Source: Hygrophila difformis (taxonomy: Eukaryota > Streptophyta > Magnoliopsida > Lamiales > Acanthaceae). Taken from it: a stretch of DNA of 64,000 nt. The notes beneath the pieces are model-generated. The model was not told where the DNA came from, did not search any database, and worked only from the letters and a program-made list of their open reading frames with translations. The translations under genes and the position numbers were made by a program. Shown one piece after another: positions 33,520 to 45,299 of the stretch (its first letter is position 1; each line of letters starts with the position of its first letter). The DNA is taken from NCBI GenBank assembly GCA_030278955.1, contig JAOANR010000006.1, positions 29,865,124-29,929,123 on the forward strand. The letters run 5' to 3'.

Positions 33520-36500
33520 TGCACATCATTGGAGATCTTTAAGCCGTCGTTTTCCAATTTTCTTCACGAGCTTCTCGAATGTTGCAGTCGGTAATGACTT
33601 AGTCAATATATTCGCCAAATTATTGTATGATCGAATTTGCTGCACTTCAATTTCACCATTCTTTTGAAGATCGTGAGTGAAGAAGAACTTTGGTGAAATA
33701 TGCTTTGTTCGATCTCCCTTGATATATCCTCCTTTCAATTGAGCTATACAAGCTGCATTATCTTCATACAGAAATGTTGGGGGAAGCTTTTCATCAAATA
33801 TTAACCCACAATTCTTCAGGATATGATGGGTCATTGATCTTAACCAAACACATTCTCGACTGGTTTCATGAATTGCCAATATTTCAGCATGATTAGAAGA
33901 TATGGAAGTTAATGTTTGTTTAGCAGATCTCCAAGAAACTGCAGTACTGCTATAAGTAAATATATAGCCCGTCTGGGACTTGGCTTTGTGCGGGTCCGAC
34001 AGATACCCAGCATCAGCATAACCAATCAATTCATTATCACATTTATGCAATAAAACAAGCCGAGATCATATGTACCTTGAAGGTATCGAAAAATGTGCTT
34101 AATACCTTGCCAATGTTGCTTTGTGGGTCAAGCACTAAACCGTGCCAATAAATTAACCGAGAATGCTATATCAGGCCTTGTACAATTAGCAAGATACATA
34201 AGTTCCCCAGTAGCACTAAGATATGGTACTTCGGGACCAAGTATATCTTCATTTTCCTCTTTAGGCCTGGATGGATCTTTCAAGGGATCAAGTGATCTGA
34301 CCACCATCGGGGTGCTCAATGGATGTGCTTTATACATATAAAATCATTTTAATACCTTCTGGGTATAAGTCGCTTGATGGATAAATATTCCATTATCAAA
34401 ATTTTCGATTTGTAAACCAAGAAAAAATCTTGTCTTTCCAAAATCCTTAATTTCAAATTCTTTCTTCAAATACTCGATTGCAGTATGTAACTCTACAGGA
34501 GTTCCAATCAGATTAATATCATCAACATATACTGCAATAAGCACAAAATTTGATCCAGTTTTCTTTATAAAAACACATGGGCATACTGAATCATTTGTAT
34601 AAACTTCTTTAATCAAACACTCACTAAGACGATTATACCACATTCATTCTGATTGTTTGAGCCCATATAATGACTTTTGCAATTTTACTGAATATAATTC
34701 CTTGGGCTTCGATTTAAATGCTTCAGCCATTTTAAATGCTTCGAGCACTTTCATATAAATATCAGCATCTAATGATCCATATAGATACGCAGTAACAACA
34801 TCCATAAGGCGCATTTCAAGCCTTTGGTGTATTGCCAAACAGATTAGAAATCTGAATGTAATTCCATCCATCACAAGTGAATATGTTTCATCATAATAAA
34901 AACCTGGTCTTTGGGAAAAACCTTGAGCAACTAATCTGGCTTTATATCGAATGATTCCATTCTGTTCATTTCTTTTTCTAACAAAAATCCATTTATAACC
35001 CACGGGTTTTGTACCTTTAGGTGTTTGGACTACAGGTCCAAAAACATTTCATTTTGCCAGCGAATCCAATTCAGATTGGATTGCATTTTTCCATTTTGGC
35101 CAATCAATTCTTTGCCGACATTCTTCAGCCAAGCTGGGTACTAGATCATCACCTTGTTCCATAATTTCAAGTGCTACATTATAGGAAAATACATTATTAA
35201 CATCAGTATCTTTCCTATTCCAGTATTTTCCATTAGTGACAAAATGTATTGAAGTTTCTATAACTTCTTCCTCTTCAGGAGTTTGCTCTTCAGGAGATTG
35301 AGTTTTGTCACAATGTGAATCTCTCTTATTTCAAGGATTCTTATCTTTAGATCCAATGGGTCTACCACGCTTCAGGAGTGTACTGGATTCATTAGCACTT
35401 GTTATTTTTTCTTCAGAGACATTTAATTTAATTGGAACATTCACCGCTGGGATATGTGATTTAGTAACTCTTCTGGAGTCAGACATTGCATCTGGCAATT
35501 GATTCGCAATTCCTTGTAAATGAATAAATTTCTGAACTTCAAGTTCATAATCCTTCATACGAGGATCAAGGAAATCAAATGTCATTTTCCAATTAATATC
35601 TTTTCTCGGTTGATTCATATCTCCCCCTAATGTCGGAAAATTTGATTCATCAAAATGACAATCTGCAAACCTTGCAGTAAATAAATCATCTGTTTTCGGT
35701 TCCAAGTATTTAATAATAGACGGTGATTCATATCCGACATATATTCCCAATCTCCGTTGGGGGCCCATTTTTGTACGTTGGGGCGGTGCAATTGGAACAT
35801 ATACCGCACACCCAAAAATTCTCAAATGTGAAACATTGGGCTCATGACTGAAAATCAATTGTAGGGGAGAATATTTGTGATAACTTGTCGGTCTTATTCT
35901 TACAAGTGTTGCTACGTGCAATATGGCATGTCCCCAAGTCGATGTAGGTAACTTCGACCTCATCAATATTGGTCTTGCAATCAGTTGCAATCTTTTGATA
36001 AATGACTCTGCCAGGCCATTTTGTGTATGAACATATGCTACAGGATGTTCAATAGTTATTCCAATAGACATGCAATAATCATCAAATGCACGTGATGAAA
36101 ACTCAGCAGCGTTATCCAATCTTATTTTCTTAATTGGATAGTCAGGGAATTGTGTTCGCAATTTAATTATCTGTGCAAGTAACTTTGCAAATGCTTGATT
36201 GCGAGTCGATAATAAACAAACGTGAGACCATCTAGTTGATGCATCAACTAATACCATAAAATATTTAAATGGTCCACATGGTGGATCCACAGGCCCACAT
36301 ATATCAGCCTGAACTCGTTCAAGAAATATAGGGGATTCAATTCCCACTTTGCTTGCTGATGGTCTAATAATCAATTTTCCCTTTGTGAACACGCAACACA
36401 TGTAAATTCACTTGAACCTGGAAAATTCTTTCCCTTCAGGGGATGACCATGCGAATTTTCAATTATTCGCTTTATCATTATACATCCTGGATGGCCAAAA

Positions 36501-36963
36501 CGATCATGCCAAATCATAAATTCGGTTGGGATTATAAACTTCTGGTCTATTAAACTATGGGCTTCATTGGCATATATATATTTGTATAATATAGCCCAGA
36601 TGCAAGGGACGGTAATTTTTCCAATACATGTTTCATACCATGAACTGTATTGGTAATCAATAAATATTCATCAGTCCTTTCAGTCAATGTTTCAATATGA
36701 TATCCATTTCTGCGAATATCTTTAAAACTCAACAAGTTTCTTTGGGACTTGGGAGATAATAGTGCATTTTCAATAATGAGTTTTGTCCCATTCAGAAGGA
36801 ATATTATAGCTCTTCCGGAGCCCTTGATCATATTTGCACTTTCACATATTGTATTAATTGGGGCATCTCTCAATTTTATATAAGAGAAATAATTCTCATT
36901 TTTCAATATTGTGTGCGTACTAGCACTGTCAATTGGGCATGTCTCATTATAACTTGCATTCAT
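33520..36963 (-). pseudogene. Copia pol: protease, integrase, RT, RNase H
   Basis: The minus-strand order 5' to 3' is as follows. Protease is at 36550-36963 (active-site motif PIDSASTHTIL). Integrase is at 35331-36401, with the DD35E residues in ADICGPV, RLDNAAEF and NGLAESFIKR. RT spans 34344-35003 (GYKWIFVRKRNE, RYKARLVAQGFSQRPG, VYVDDINLIG). The RT end and RNase H are at 33526-34337 (ELMYLANCTRPDIAFSVNLL, GYADAGYLSDPHKAKSQTGY, YEDNAACIAQ, RTKHISPKFF). Stops and shifts near 36405, 35330, 35005, 34640, 34340 and 34055 break the frame. No gag or zinc knuckle is present upstream of the protease. Confidence 0.9.
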
Positions 36964-37200
36964 TTCTTTTTCTGGAAAAAAAATGCTATATTAATATCCA
37001 TCCCAAAATAGTACAACGGGTACATAGCAAAATTTGATATATAGCTACAAAAGATACAAAGAAAAATATACTAAGATGACCTCCTTGTAGACTTGGGAAT
37101 TTTTGGCAGAACCCCTGCTATGAACTTGTGTTCCGGCAAACCTCGAACAGAACCCAAGTGGTATTTCAGCAAAACTCGAACAATCCTCGTGTTGATAACG

Positions 37201-37455
37201 TGATATATAAATAAATAACTCTAGGCCTATAGCTCGTGTATGTATATGTAATATGTATAGATCGAGATAATATCACATCAATATAAACTGGAATAATAGA
37301 AGAGGAATTCTTGTTCTATTTCGGATCTGTGTGTCCATGTAATACACAAATGAGCCATATTTATAGCTACTTGAAATCATAACGTGGCAAGGGAAGTGAT
37401 GACTAATGAATTTGAAGGATTTGTGGCCTATCGAGACATCCACACGTGTATAACA
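37201..37455 (-). repeat. 5' LTR of the gag-less Copia
   Basis: A 255-bp copy of the LTR. The seven extra bases lie near 37250 (ATGTAATATGTATAG against ATGTATAG). On its left the minus strand continues CGTTATCAACACGAGG, the usual position of the PBS. Confidence 0.92.
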
Positions 37456-37525
37456 ACCAAACACATGTTAGCATTCTTTTTTTTTTCCATATTGTTTTTT
37501 TTTTGGTGAACTTTATACATATTGT

Positions 37526-37574
37526 TAATACAATACGCCCTAATACATTGTGATACATCATTCCAAACATGCCC
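37526..37574 (-). repeat. Right arm of the widely separated inverted repeat
   Basis: The minus strand reads GGGCATGTTTGGAATGATG and later GTATTGTATTA, matching the left arm at 31981-32024 with a few mismatches and a small indel. Confidence 0.4.
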
Positions 37575-37817
37575 TTCGTGATTTATGTAGAATCGACTCC
37601 TACTATCCATTTTCTAGCCTTGTCCAGCAAAAAAAATATTCTACTTTATACTGTATTGATAACTATTGAATTTAGTATCAATAACATATAGGGTAAAATA
37701 GTCTGATCTATTTAATAGTTATATTTTTTGATAAACTCAATCACTTAATAGATAAAATAAATTCGATAATCAGGAACCATTAAGTTATACGCAAAACAAA
37801 CAAAAAAAAAAAAGATC

Positions 37818-38847
37818 TGTTGGTTCTTTTCCTTTTGAAAAATCCAAATCGGTCCGTTAGTAATTTTTGCCCCATATAATCCTCTATGTTTGCTAATTTT
37901 TTCAATTCGGTCCTAATTACGTAATTAGGACCGAGGTTGCCGACATGGCTGAAGTAAATCACATTTTACATCCATCGTGGCCAATCTGGAGTCTCCATAC
38001 ATAACACACCAGTTTAATAAATATTTGAAATAAATTTTGAAGCCTGCCATAACACATTACTATTCTAAAAAATGTATCTAGCGGGTCAATTGAACCCTTG
38101 TTCACTGGGATGACGGACATAGTCTCTACTTGGTTCGCATTGAGCCTTCATTGTGGTTACCCAACCCATAAAGTAATAGCAACCATTCTCAACAATAACA
38201 AAGATTACCTTCATTTTCCATTCCGGATAGACTCAACAACCCTTATCTCTGCCCTTTCACCACAATAAGAAATTGGTGTTCTTAGTAAATATAGGTCAAG
38301 CGACTCCCTCATCTGTGCGAAGCCCATTTTCGCATTTGATTGGGCAGTGCTTTCGTTGGATGACATCGGAGTTTTGGTCAGCAGCTACCGCAGTGGATCT
38401 TCTTTTAGGTTTCAGTGTTTTTTATGTTGCTCAAGAAAATGAAGGCCAATTGTAATATATAATGTGTGCAAATGAATGGTTGATGTTTCTTTAAGGGTTT
38501 AGTAACCCCAATGAGGGCTCAATACGAACCAAATGGAGATTATGTCCCTAATCACAGTGAAGAATGGCTCAATTGACCACTTAAGTCATTTTTTAAAGTA
38601 GTAATGTATTATGACAGCATTCAAAGATTTACTTCAAACATTTATTAAGCTGATGTGTTATGTGTATGGACTCTAGATTGATCACGGTAGATCTAAAATA
38701 TGATTTACTTCGACTACATCAGCAACTTCAGGCTAATTACACAATTAGGACCGAATTGAAAAAAAATTAGCAACCGTAGAGGACTATATGTGGCAAAAAA
38801 TTACTAACGGAACGATTTAGATTTTTAGGAAAGAAAAAGAACTAACA
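37818..38847. mobile_element. Foldback / Mutator-like element with about 400-bp arms
   Basis: The left arm (about 37818-38225) is repeated in inverted orientation at about 38437-38847. Landmarks are TGTTGGTTCTTTT / TGTTAGTTCTTTT at the outer ends and CGTTAGTAATTTTTGCC, GGTCAATTGA and CCTTCATTTTC further in. The loop of about 210 bp (38226-38436) is less AT-rich and has an open frame on the plus strand but no recognised domain. No convincing 8-11-bp target duplication is found. Long arms and a non-transposase loop suit a MULE-derived or Foldback element. Confidence 0.75.
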
Positions 38848-39184
38848 AATATTTTTTTCCCCAAAACCAACTCAATAGTTTGAATGCTCAAATGTCAATT
38901 CATTAATCGTTTAACAAAACAAGTTTTTACATATAATAATATTTTAATATGTACTAAATTAAATATAATAAAACATTCATTGTCTATTGAAATTATTGTG
39001 TACTAATCACTAGCATTTTACAACTCAATAATAGTTATAATATGAGTTCATTAAGCTAAATGGAATTCAAAATAAATTTTATATTAGCCTAAATGAACTT
39101 GACTTAACATTGACGAACGGGAATTACTTTTTAACAAAATTGATCAAGTTCATATACAAGTTCCAACAAAAGATAAAGCCAATG

Positions 39185-39221
<37 letters not shown>

Positions 39222-39785
39222 ATATATATATACAAGTTCATTGATCATTTTTAAAAAAAGGACTCCTAATATTAATAAATAAGATGAAATTTACCTTGTG
39301 ATAAATCAAAAACTAGTTTAGTGCTTCAGTAAGCAAATTTGCCACCAAGATTGCTGCAGACACTCAATTGAATGCTTGTATTATCAAGTCATGAGTAGAA
39401 AGCATTTTTGAACTAATGAAATTGCTACTGTAATTAATAAAAATCCCACATCAGTTATATCCCATAATGAATAGAGCTTTCACAAAACCACAAGCACAAA
39501 CAAAAGAAAGGCATATTCATGTGCATATCATATCTGAAACCCTCTGTTAAAACATTGACATATGGTATAAGCTAATCAAGGCCACAAATTTATCGTCCAA
39601 CTATTCCTCAACCAAAATGGCTAGAATATAGATTACAACAAACTCTCATAATCAAAATATGAACTTGCTAGTGCATTTACATTTTTCAAGGAAGAAACAA
39701 GAGGATTAGGAATATAAAAAATCTACTACCATTGACATTTTTCAAGCACAAAACATAAGAGGCTACTCGGGATTGTAGTTTAGCT
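38848..39785. other. AT-rich intergenic DNA
   Basis: No gene is seen. An (AT)n microsatellite lies at about 39190-39216, followed by a second TA run to about 39232. Confidence 0.5.
39190..39216. repeat. (AT)n microsatellite
   Basis: About 13 perfect AT units, then a GTAG interruption and a further (TA)n run. Likely length-polymorphic. Confidence 0.9.
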
Positions 39786-39789
39786 TCAA

Positions 39790-40130
39790 AACATTGACGA
39801 AAATGAAAGTAGAGCTTACCAAAACAGGAATTTTCAACGTTGGTTAAAGATGGCCCGGCCAATAACACCAGTGGCCTCCATATACGGGTCTCTGCAGCAG
39901 CCTCGCGAAGGGGGCGAGCGGACTGTGCAGCTGTGGCGTTGCCTCGCTGCGTCGCCAAGGGGGAGCTCAGAGTGCCTCCGTGCTGCTTCACCGCGCCCGA
40001 TCCTGGATGGATTGCGAGGAGTTTCGGAGGAAGGGCAGGGCGACTCTGCCTGGATGGATTGCGAGGAGATTTGGGAGAAAGGGCAAGACGGCGCTAGAGT
40101 GGAAGAGGGATACGAGGAATTGAGGAATTA
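39790..40130 (-). other. GC-rich block, possible 5' exon of an unknown gene
   Basis: In otherwise AT-rich DNA this block is strongly GC-rich. On the minus strand it ends in a plausible donor (CTGTTTTG then GTAAGCTC near 39818), so it could be a first exon and leader. A 20-bp direct repeat (CCTGGATGGATTGCGAGGAG at 40002-40021 and 40049-40068) lies in it. The open frame 39686-39991 encodes no domain I recognise and runs through the putative donor, so I do not call a protein. Confidence 0.3.
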
Positions 40131-40219
40131 GGGTCACAGTATTTGAATCTTTTTATTGCTAGAATTAGTTTTGAAAGAAATATATTAATATATATATAAT
40201 ATATTTAAAAATTAAAATT

Positions 40220-40406
40220 TAATTATAATATACAGTTCGGTTTGGTTAACCGGGGAAAAAATATCCTAAAAACCATAACCGAACCGAACCGAGCAAATAC
40301 CTGTATGAAGGTATTTGTATTCGAACTAAACACCCCGGTTAACCGAAAATTCGATTCGGATTAGCGGTTCAACAGTTCGGATCGAATTTTTTGCCCACCC
40401 CTACCC
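40220..40406. repeat. Terminus of a hAT-like MITE
   Basis: The right end TTGCCCACCCCTA is the inverse of the TAGGGGTGGGCAA ends of plant hAT elements. The interior contains GGTTCGGTT / AACCGAACC-type inverted motifs (GGTTAACCGG, CCGGTTAACC). The left end is not obvious, so the element may be truncated. Confidence 0.5.
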
Positions 40407-40599
40407 AAGACATGCATCTTTCTTTTTCGTCCCATAAATGTATAATACTTTCTTTATTAATGTTTCATCTTTAACTGTTTCTACTTCAAGTTCTTCCCAT
40501 CGATTTTTGCAGATTGAATCCACCGTTGATTGCCATAATCTTTGTCATCCCCTTCCTCACAAACACCGAAGCTGTGTACGCAATGGAACGCTAAGGGCA

Positions 40600-42420
40600 T
40601 TCATAATCATCCACCATTGCAGTCAGGACTGAAATCAGCCAACAAGATCAACCTTCAAGCATGCCAAGAAACGCCAAGGGTGGATCATAGGTACTAACAT
40701 TTCTCCATACCTGTCTCTTGCTAGTAAATTTATCAACCTAATATCAAAATGGGTCCTTTTTTTCTTACCTTCTTTAATGTAATTAATCATAATGCTCAGC
40801 AAATGTGGTGTTTGAGAAGGTGGCCATCTATGGCCTCCAGTTCATCATCATATTCTACTTAATGACTGAGTATAACATTGCCGCCACCATTTTCACCCCA
40901 CTTGTTGGTGCCTTTGTTTCTGAATTCCTGCCGCCGATTCGTCACCATTTGCCTCGGCTCCATCTTCAGCTTTCTGGTAAAGATCACTTGCCTGCTATCT
41001 AATTTTTCAATTTGATGAAGTTGGTTGGGATGTCGTGATTGTGAATTGAATTGCATTGTTTCAGGGGATATTTTTGTTGTAGTTAACAGCTATGATTCCG
41101 AAAGCAAGTCCCCCACCTTGCGATTCGACTACTACGCAACATTGCTCTGGTGCCACACAAGGGCATATGCTCTTCTGGATTGTCATTGGGCCTAATGTTT
41201 ATTGGTGACGGAGGGATATAGTCTGTGTCAATGGCATTTGGGGCTGACTAGATAGTGAGAAGTGGCAACAATGCTAGAAGAACATTGCAAAGATTCGTTA
41301 GCTAGTATTTTACTTCATCTGCCATGTCGATTGCCATGGTTATGTTGGGCATTGTTTATATACACGCTTATCTAGGATGAAAATTGGCATTCAGCATCCT
41401 CGCAATTTTGATGTTTTTTTTTTTTTATCATCGTTGGTGTTTGTCCTTGCATCGCCGTTATATGTTAAGCAAAAGGCCACCAAGCGTCTGTTTATTGGGT
41501 TGGTACAAGTGGTTGTCGTGGCGTTCAAGAACTGGAGACTTGAGTATTATCTGGAAGATTCCAATTGGTACCATTATCGGAATGGCTCGATGAGTATGTC
41601 TCCCAGTGGCAAATTAAGGTATGTTTTTTTTTTCCTATTTTTTAGATGCTAGAGCGAATATTGAATAATGTGTTATTTATATCAATAGTCAAAAATTTTT
41701 GTGCTCTTGACATCCGTACTCGATATAATCATACTTTATTTTCCTTATGTTCTTTGCATTATCAAGAATCTAGAATATGTAAATGCCACTAGAGTTTCAG
41801 TGGATAATTGGAACAATTGTACTTCAGATCAAGACAAAGAGCTATTAAGCTCTAATCCGGCTACCTCGATTATGGTAGCCTTACGCACAAGCAATTTATT
41901 TCCTATGCTCCAAGCTAGTACCATGGATAGACACCTCACAAAAGAGTATGAAATCTCTCCATCCTCATTCGTGGTGACTCCCCCTGTGATGATCACCTTC
42001 TGGATCTTGTTATATGATTGTGCAACTTTACCAGTGGCTTTTCGAATAATGGGCAAGAAAGTCTACATAGGCTTAAAAAATAATAGGAATCGGGGCCTTC
42101 TTAGTCAACATATCTATGGCGATTGTTGTTGTAGTGGAGCTCATCCAGATGAATAAGGCAATAGAGCTATGACTTGCTGACAACCTCGCTGGCATCGTGA
42201 AAATGTTAGCAATGTGGGTCGCGTTCGAGTACTGCATCATGGGTTTGGGCGAGGCATTGTTCTATGTCAATCTGAATGAGTTTTTCTGCTTAAAGTTCTC
42301 CAAGAGCATAACTAGAATCGTGGGGTTCTTCGGTTATGTAGAAGGGGGCATAGGAAATATTCCGAGTGGCGTTTAGGGCTTTTGATTGTGGAGAATCTGA
42401 ATAAGGGACACAATGATTAT
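40600..42420 (+). pseudogene. NPF/PTR-family transporter pseudogene, plus-strand copy
   Basis: NPF proteins are 12-helix proton-coupled nitrate, peptide or hormone transporters. Seen here: an exon 1 end near 40655-40690 (AKKRQGWII-like, then GT); exon 2 at about 40800-40976 (FEKVAIYGLQFIIIFYLMTE, FTPLVGAFVSEF); exon 3 from 41065 (LRFDYYAT, SMAFGADQ-like with a stop, SEKWQQ-like, RTLQRF, AMSIAMVMLGIVYIHAYLG). The last exon from about 41690 reaches the C-terminal motif FEYCIMGLGEALFYVNLNEFF. Intron borders at 40977 and 41064 are intact. Many stops and shifts, and a deletion after SIRGG-like sequence relative to the minus-strand copy, show it is dead. Full-length NPF proteins have about 550-600 residues. 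Confidence 0.8.
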
Positions 42421-43278
42421 GTTTATTGGGTCCTTGCAGCATTGACTCTTGGGAATGCTTTTTATTTTGTGTAGTACAACTGAGCATATGGAGAAGAAGG
42501 ATCGTTGGGTGGCGGAGGAGGATACCAATGTTAATTCGTATAGATTCATGCATTGAATATAATTAGACAATTTCTGTTTATTGGGTTTACTTGCCGCATT
42601 GACTCTTGGGAATGTTTTTTATTTTGTGTTGTGCAGCTAAGCTTATGGGGAAGAAGGATCGTGGGTGGCGGAGGAGTATACCGCTGTTAATTCGTATGGA
42701 TTCATGCATTCGACATAATTAGATTATTTTATGTTTATTGAGTTCCTGCCGCATTGACTCTTGGGAATGTTTTTTATTTTGTGATGTGCATCTGAGCATA
42801 TGGGGAAGAAGGATCGTAGGTGGCGGAGGAGGATACCTCTGTTAATTCGTAAAGATGAATAGTGGTATCCTCCTCCGCCACCCACGGTCCTTTTTCCCCA
42901 TATACCCAGCTGCACAACACAAAATAAAAAGTATTCCCAAGAGTCAATGCGGCAAGAACTCAATGAACATAAAATAATCTAATTATGTCCCATGCATGAA
43001 TTCATACAAATTAAGTGTGATATCCTCCTCCGCCACCCACGATCCTTCGTCCCTATATACCAAGATGCACAACATAAAATAAAAACATTTCCAAGAGTCA
43101 ATACAGCAAAAACCCAATAAACATAAAATCATCTAATTATATCCAAATAATGAATCCGTACGAATTAACAGTGGTATCCTCATCCGCAACCTGCGATCCT
43201 TCTTCAAGAAAATGTCCAGCTGCACATCACAAAATAAAAAATATTCCCAAAAGTTAATGCGGCAAGAACCCAATAAAC
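42421..43278. repeat. Palindromic array of six NPF 3'-end units
   Basis: Units of about 155 bp derive from the C-terminal codons of the NPF gene (VYWVLAALTLGNVFYFV, then a Trp-rich tail) plus a GTTAATTCGTATGGATTCATG tail shared with small changes. Plus-strand units are 42421-42575, 42576-42732 and 42733 to about 42858 (cut short). Inverted units are about 42859-42968 (cut short), 42969-43122 and 43123-43278. The symmetry axis is near 42858. The outermost units merge into the two flanking NPF pseudogenes. Confidence 0.85.
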
Positions 43279-45290
43279 ATAATCATTGCGTCCCTTGTTT
43301 AGATTCTTTGCAATCCAGCCCTCTTTCCCACTAGTCTTGGTGACATCATTCACCATCATGATGGAATTGCCACTCAGAATATTTCCTATGCCCCCTCTTA
43401 TAGAACCGAAGAACCGCAAGATGCTAGTTGTACTCTTGGGGAACTCTAAGCAGAAAAACTCATTCAGATTGACGTAGAACAATGCCTCGCCCAAAACCAT
43501 GATGCAGTATTCGAACACGACCCACATTGCTGACATTTCACGATGCCAGCAGGGTTGTCAGCAAGTCCTTGCTCTATTGCCTTCTTCCTCCGGATGAGCT
43601 CTGCTAGAGCAACAATCGCCATAGTTATGTTGTTAAGAAAGCCCCGGTTCCTATCCTTTTTTTGACGCTTATGTAGACTTTCTTGCCCATTATTCGAGAA
43701 GCCACTAGTAAAATTGTGCAATCATATTAACAAGATCCAGAAAGTGATCATCCAGGGGAAATCACCACGAATGCGGATGGAGAGATTTCATATTCTATTG
43801 TGAAGAATCTATCCATGATACTAGCCTCGAGCACATGAAACAAATTGTCTGTGCTTAAGGCTGCCATAATCGAGGTAGCCGGATTAGAGCTTTTAGCTCT
43901 TCAACTTGATCTAAAGTATAAAGGTTCCAATTATTCACTGAAACTTCAGTGGCATTTACATTTTCCGGATTCTTGATAATTCACTCCTTGTTTAAGAACC
44001 TGCCCTAGAAGGAAATAAAGTGTGATTATGTCGAGAACGAATGTCAAGAGCACGAAAATTTTGACATTTGACATAAATAACACATTATTTAATATTCGCT
44101 CTAGCATCTAAAAAATAGAAGAAAAAAATACCTTAATTTGCCACTAGGAGATGTACTGATCGAAACATTCAGATAATGGTACCCACTGGAATCTTCCAAA
44201 TGATACTCAAGTCTCCAGTTCTTGAACGCCACGACAACCAATTGCATCAACCCAGTAACAGGCTCTTGGTGGCCTCTTACTTAACATATAATAGCGATGC
44301 AAGGACAAACACCAACGAAGATAAAAACATCAAAGTTGTGAGGATGCCAAATGCCAATTTCTATCCTAGATAAGTGCGGGTATAAACAATGCCCGACATG
44401 ACCATGACAATCGACATGGCAGATGAAGCAAAATACCATCTGAAGAATCTTTGCAATGTTCTAGTATTCTTGTCCTTTTTCACTATATGGTCAGCCCCAA
44501 ATGTCATTGGCAAGACCTTATCTCACCAGCACCAATAGACATTAGCCCCAATGATATCTGTAACGTTACAGTCACACCCACTAGTAGATATTGTCCGCTT
44601 TGGGCCAACCCCCTCACGGCTTTAAAACGCGTCTACAAGGGAGATGTGTATACACCTTTATAGGGCATGCTTCGTTTCTCTCTCCAACCGATGTGGGATG
44701 TTACAATCCACCCCCTAGGGGCCCAGCATCCCCACTGGCACACCAGCCAGGGTACTGGCTCTGATACCATCTGTAATGTCCCAGTCATACCCACTTGTAG
44801 ATATTGTCCGCTTTGGGCCAACCCCCCTCACGGCTTTAAAACGCATCTACAAGGGAGAAGTGTACACACCCTTATAAGGCATGCTTTTATTTCTCTCCAA
44901 CCGACCGACGTGGGATGTTACAATAGTCCAAGAAGACCACAATGCCCTTGTATGACACCGGAGCAATGCTGCGTAGTAGTCTGATCGCAAGGTGGGGTTT
45001 CGAAATCGTAGTTGTTAACCACAGCAAAAATATCTCCCGAAACAATGTAATTCAATCCACAATCATAGCATTCCAACCAACTTCCTCAAATTGAAAAATT
45101 AGATAGTAAGCAAGTGATCTTTACCAAAAAGCTAAAGATAAGTGGGGTGACAATGGTGGCAGCAATTCAAAAATTGATAAAGGCAGTGGCTTTGGCGTAG
45201 GACATGTTGTACTCAGTCGTTGAGTAGAATATGATGATGAACTCGAGGCCATAGGTGGCCACTGAAACTTTTGACAGATTTCCACATACG
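43204..45290 (-). pseudogene. NPF/PTR-family transporter pseudogene, minus-strand copy
   Basis: This inverted copy of 40790-42420 is clearly homologous exon by exon. Its C-terminal part at 43204-43536 is better preserved (FEYCIMVLGEALFYVNLNEF, NSIMMVNDVTKTSGKEGW, YVYWVLAALTFGNIFYFVMC) and keeps about 35 residues deleted from the plus copy. Upstream pieces run to exon 2 near 45265 (VATYGLEFIIIFYSTTEYNM, AKATAF), with its donor at about 45124. A TRIM splits exon 3 at 44559-44922. Stops and frame changes are frequent. Exon 1 is not seen beyond 45290. Confidence 0.8.
44559..44922 (-). mobile_element. TRIM inserted in the minus-strand NPF copy
   Basis: LTRs lie at 44559-44705 (147 bp) and 44772-44922 (151 bp), with a 66-bp internal part holding the PBS (minus TGGTATCAGAGCC, near 44757-44770) and a polypurine tract (TAGGGGGTGG, minus). 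It is the same family as 32090-32447, opposite orientation. By comparison with the uninterrupted plus-strand NPF copy (41190-41210), it split one codon region of exon 3. Flanks atatc and atagt are an imperfect duplication. Confidence 0.9.
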
Positions 45291-45299
45291 AGTATTTTC

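Larger units (their letters stand above)
33141..37455 (-). mobile_element. Copia LTR retrotransposon lacking gag
   Basis: A 4315-bp element has LTRs at 33141-33388 (248 bp) and 37201-37455 (255 bp) and an exact 5-bp target duplication, accaa (33136-33140 and 37456-37460). The polypurine tract TCCAAGGGGGAG (minus) abuts the left LTR. The internal region carries protease, integrase, RT and RNase H remnants, but only about 240 bp separate the 5' LTR from the protease, too little for gag. The LTRs are nearly identical apart from a 7-bp indel and scattered substitutions. Confidence 0.93.

Noticed and set aside
42290..42570. Independent small genes in the centre of the NPF pair
   Set aside because: The open frames are readings of the repeated NPF 3' units and recur in each copy.
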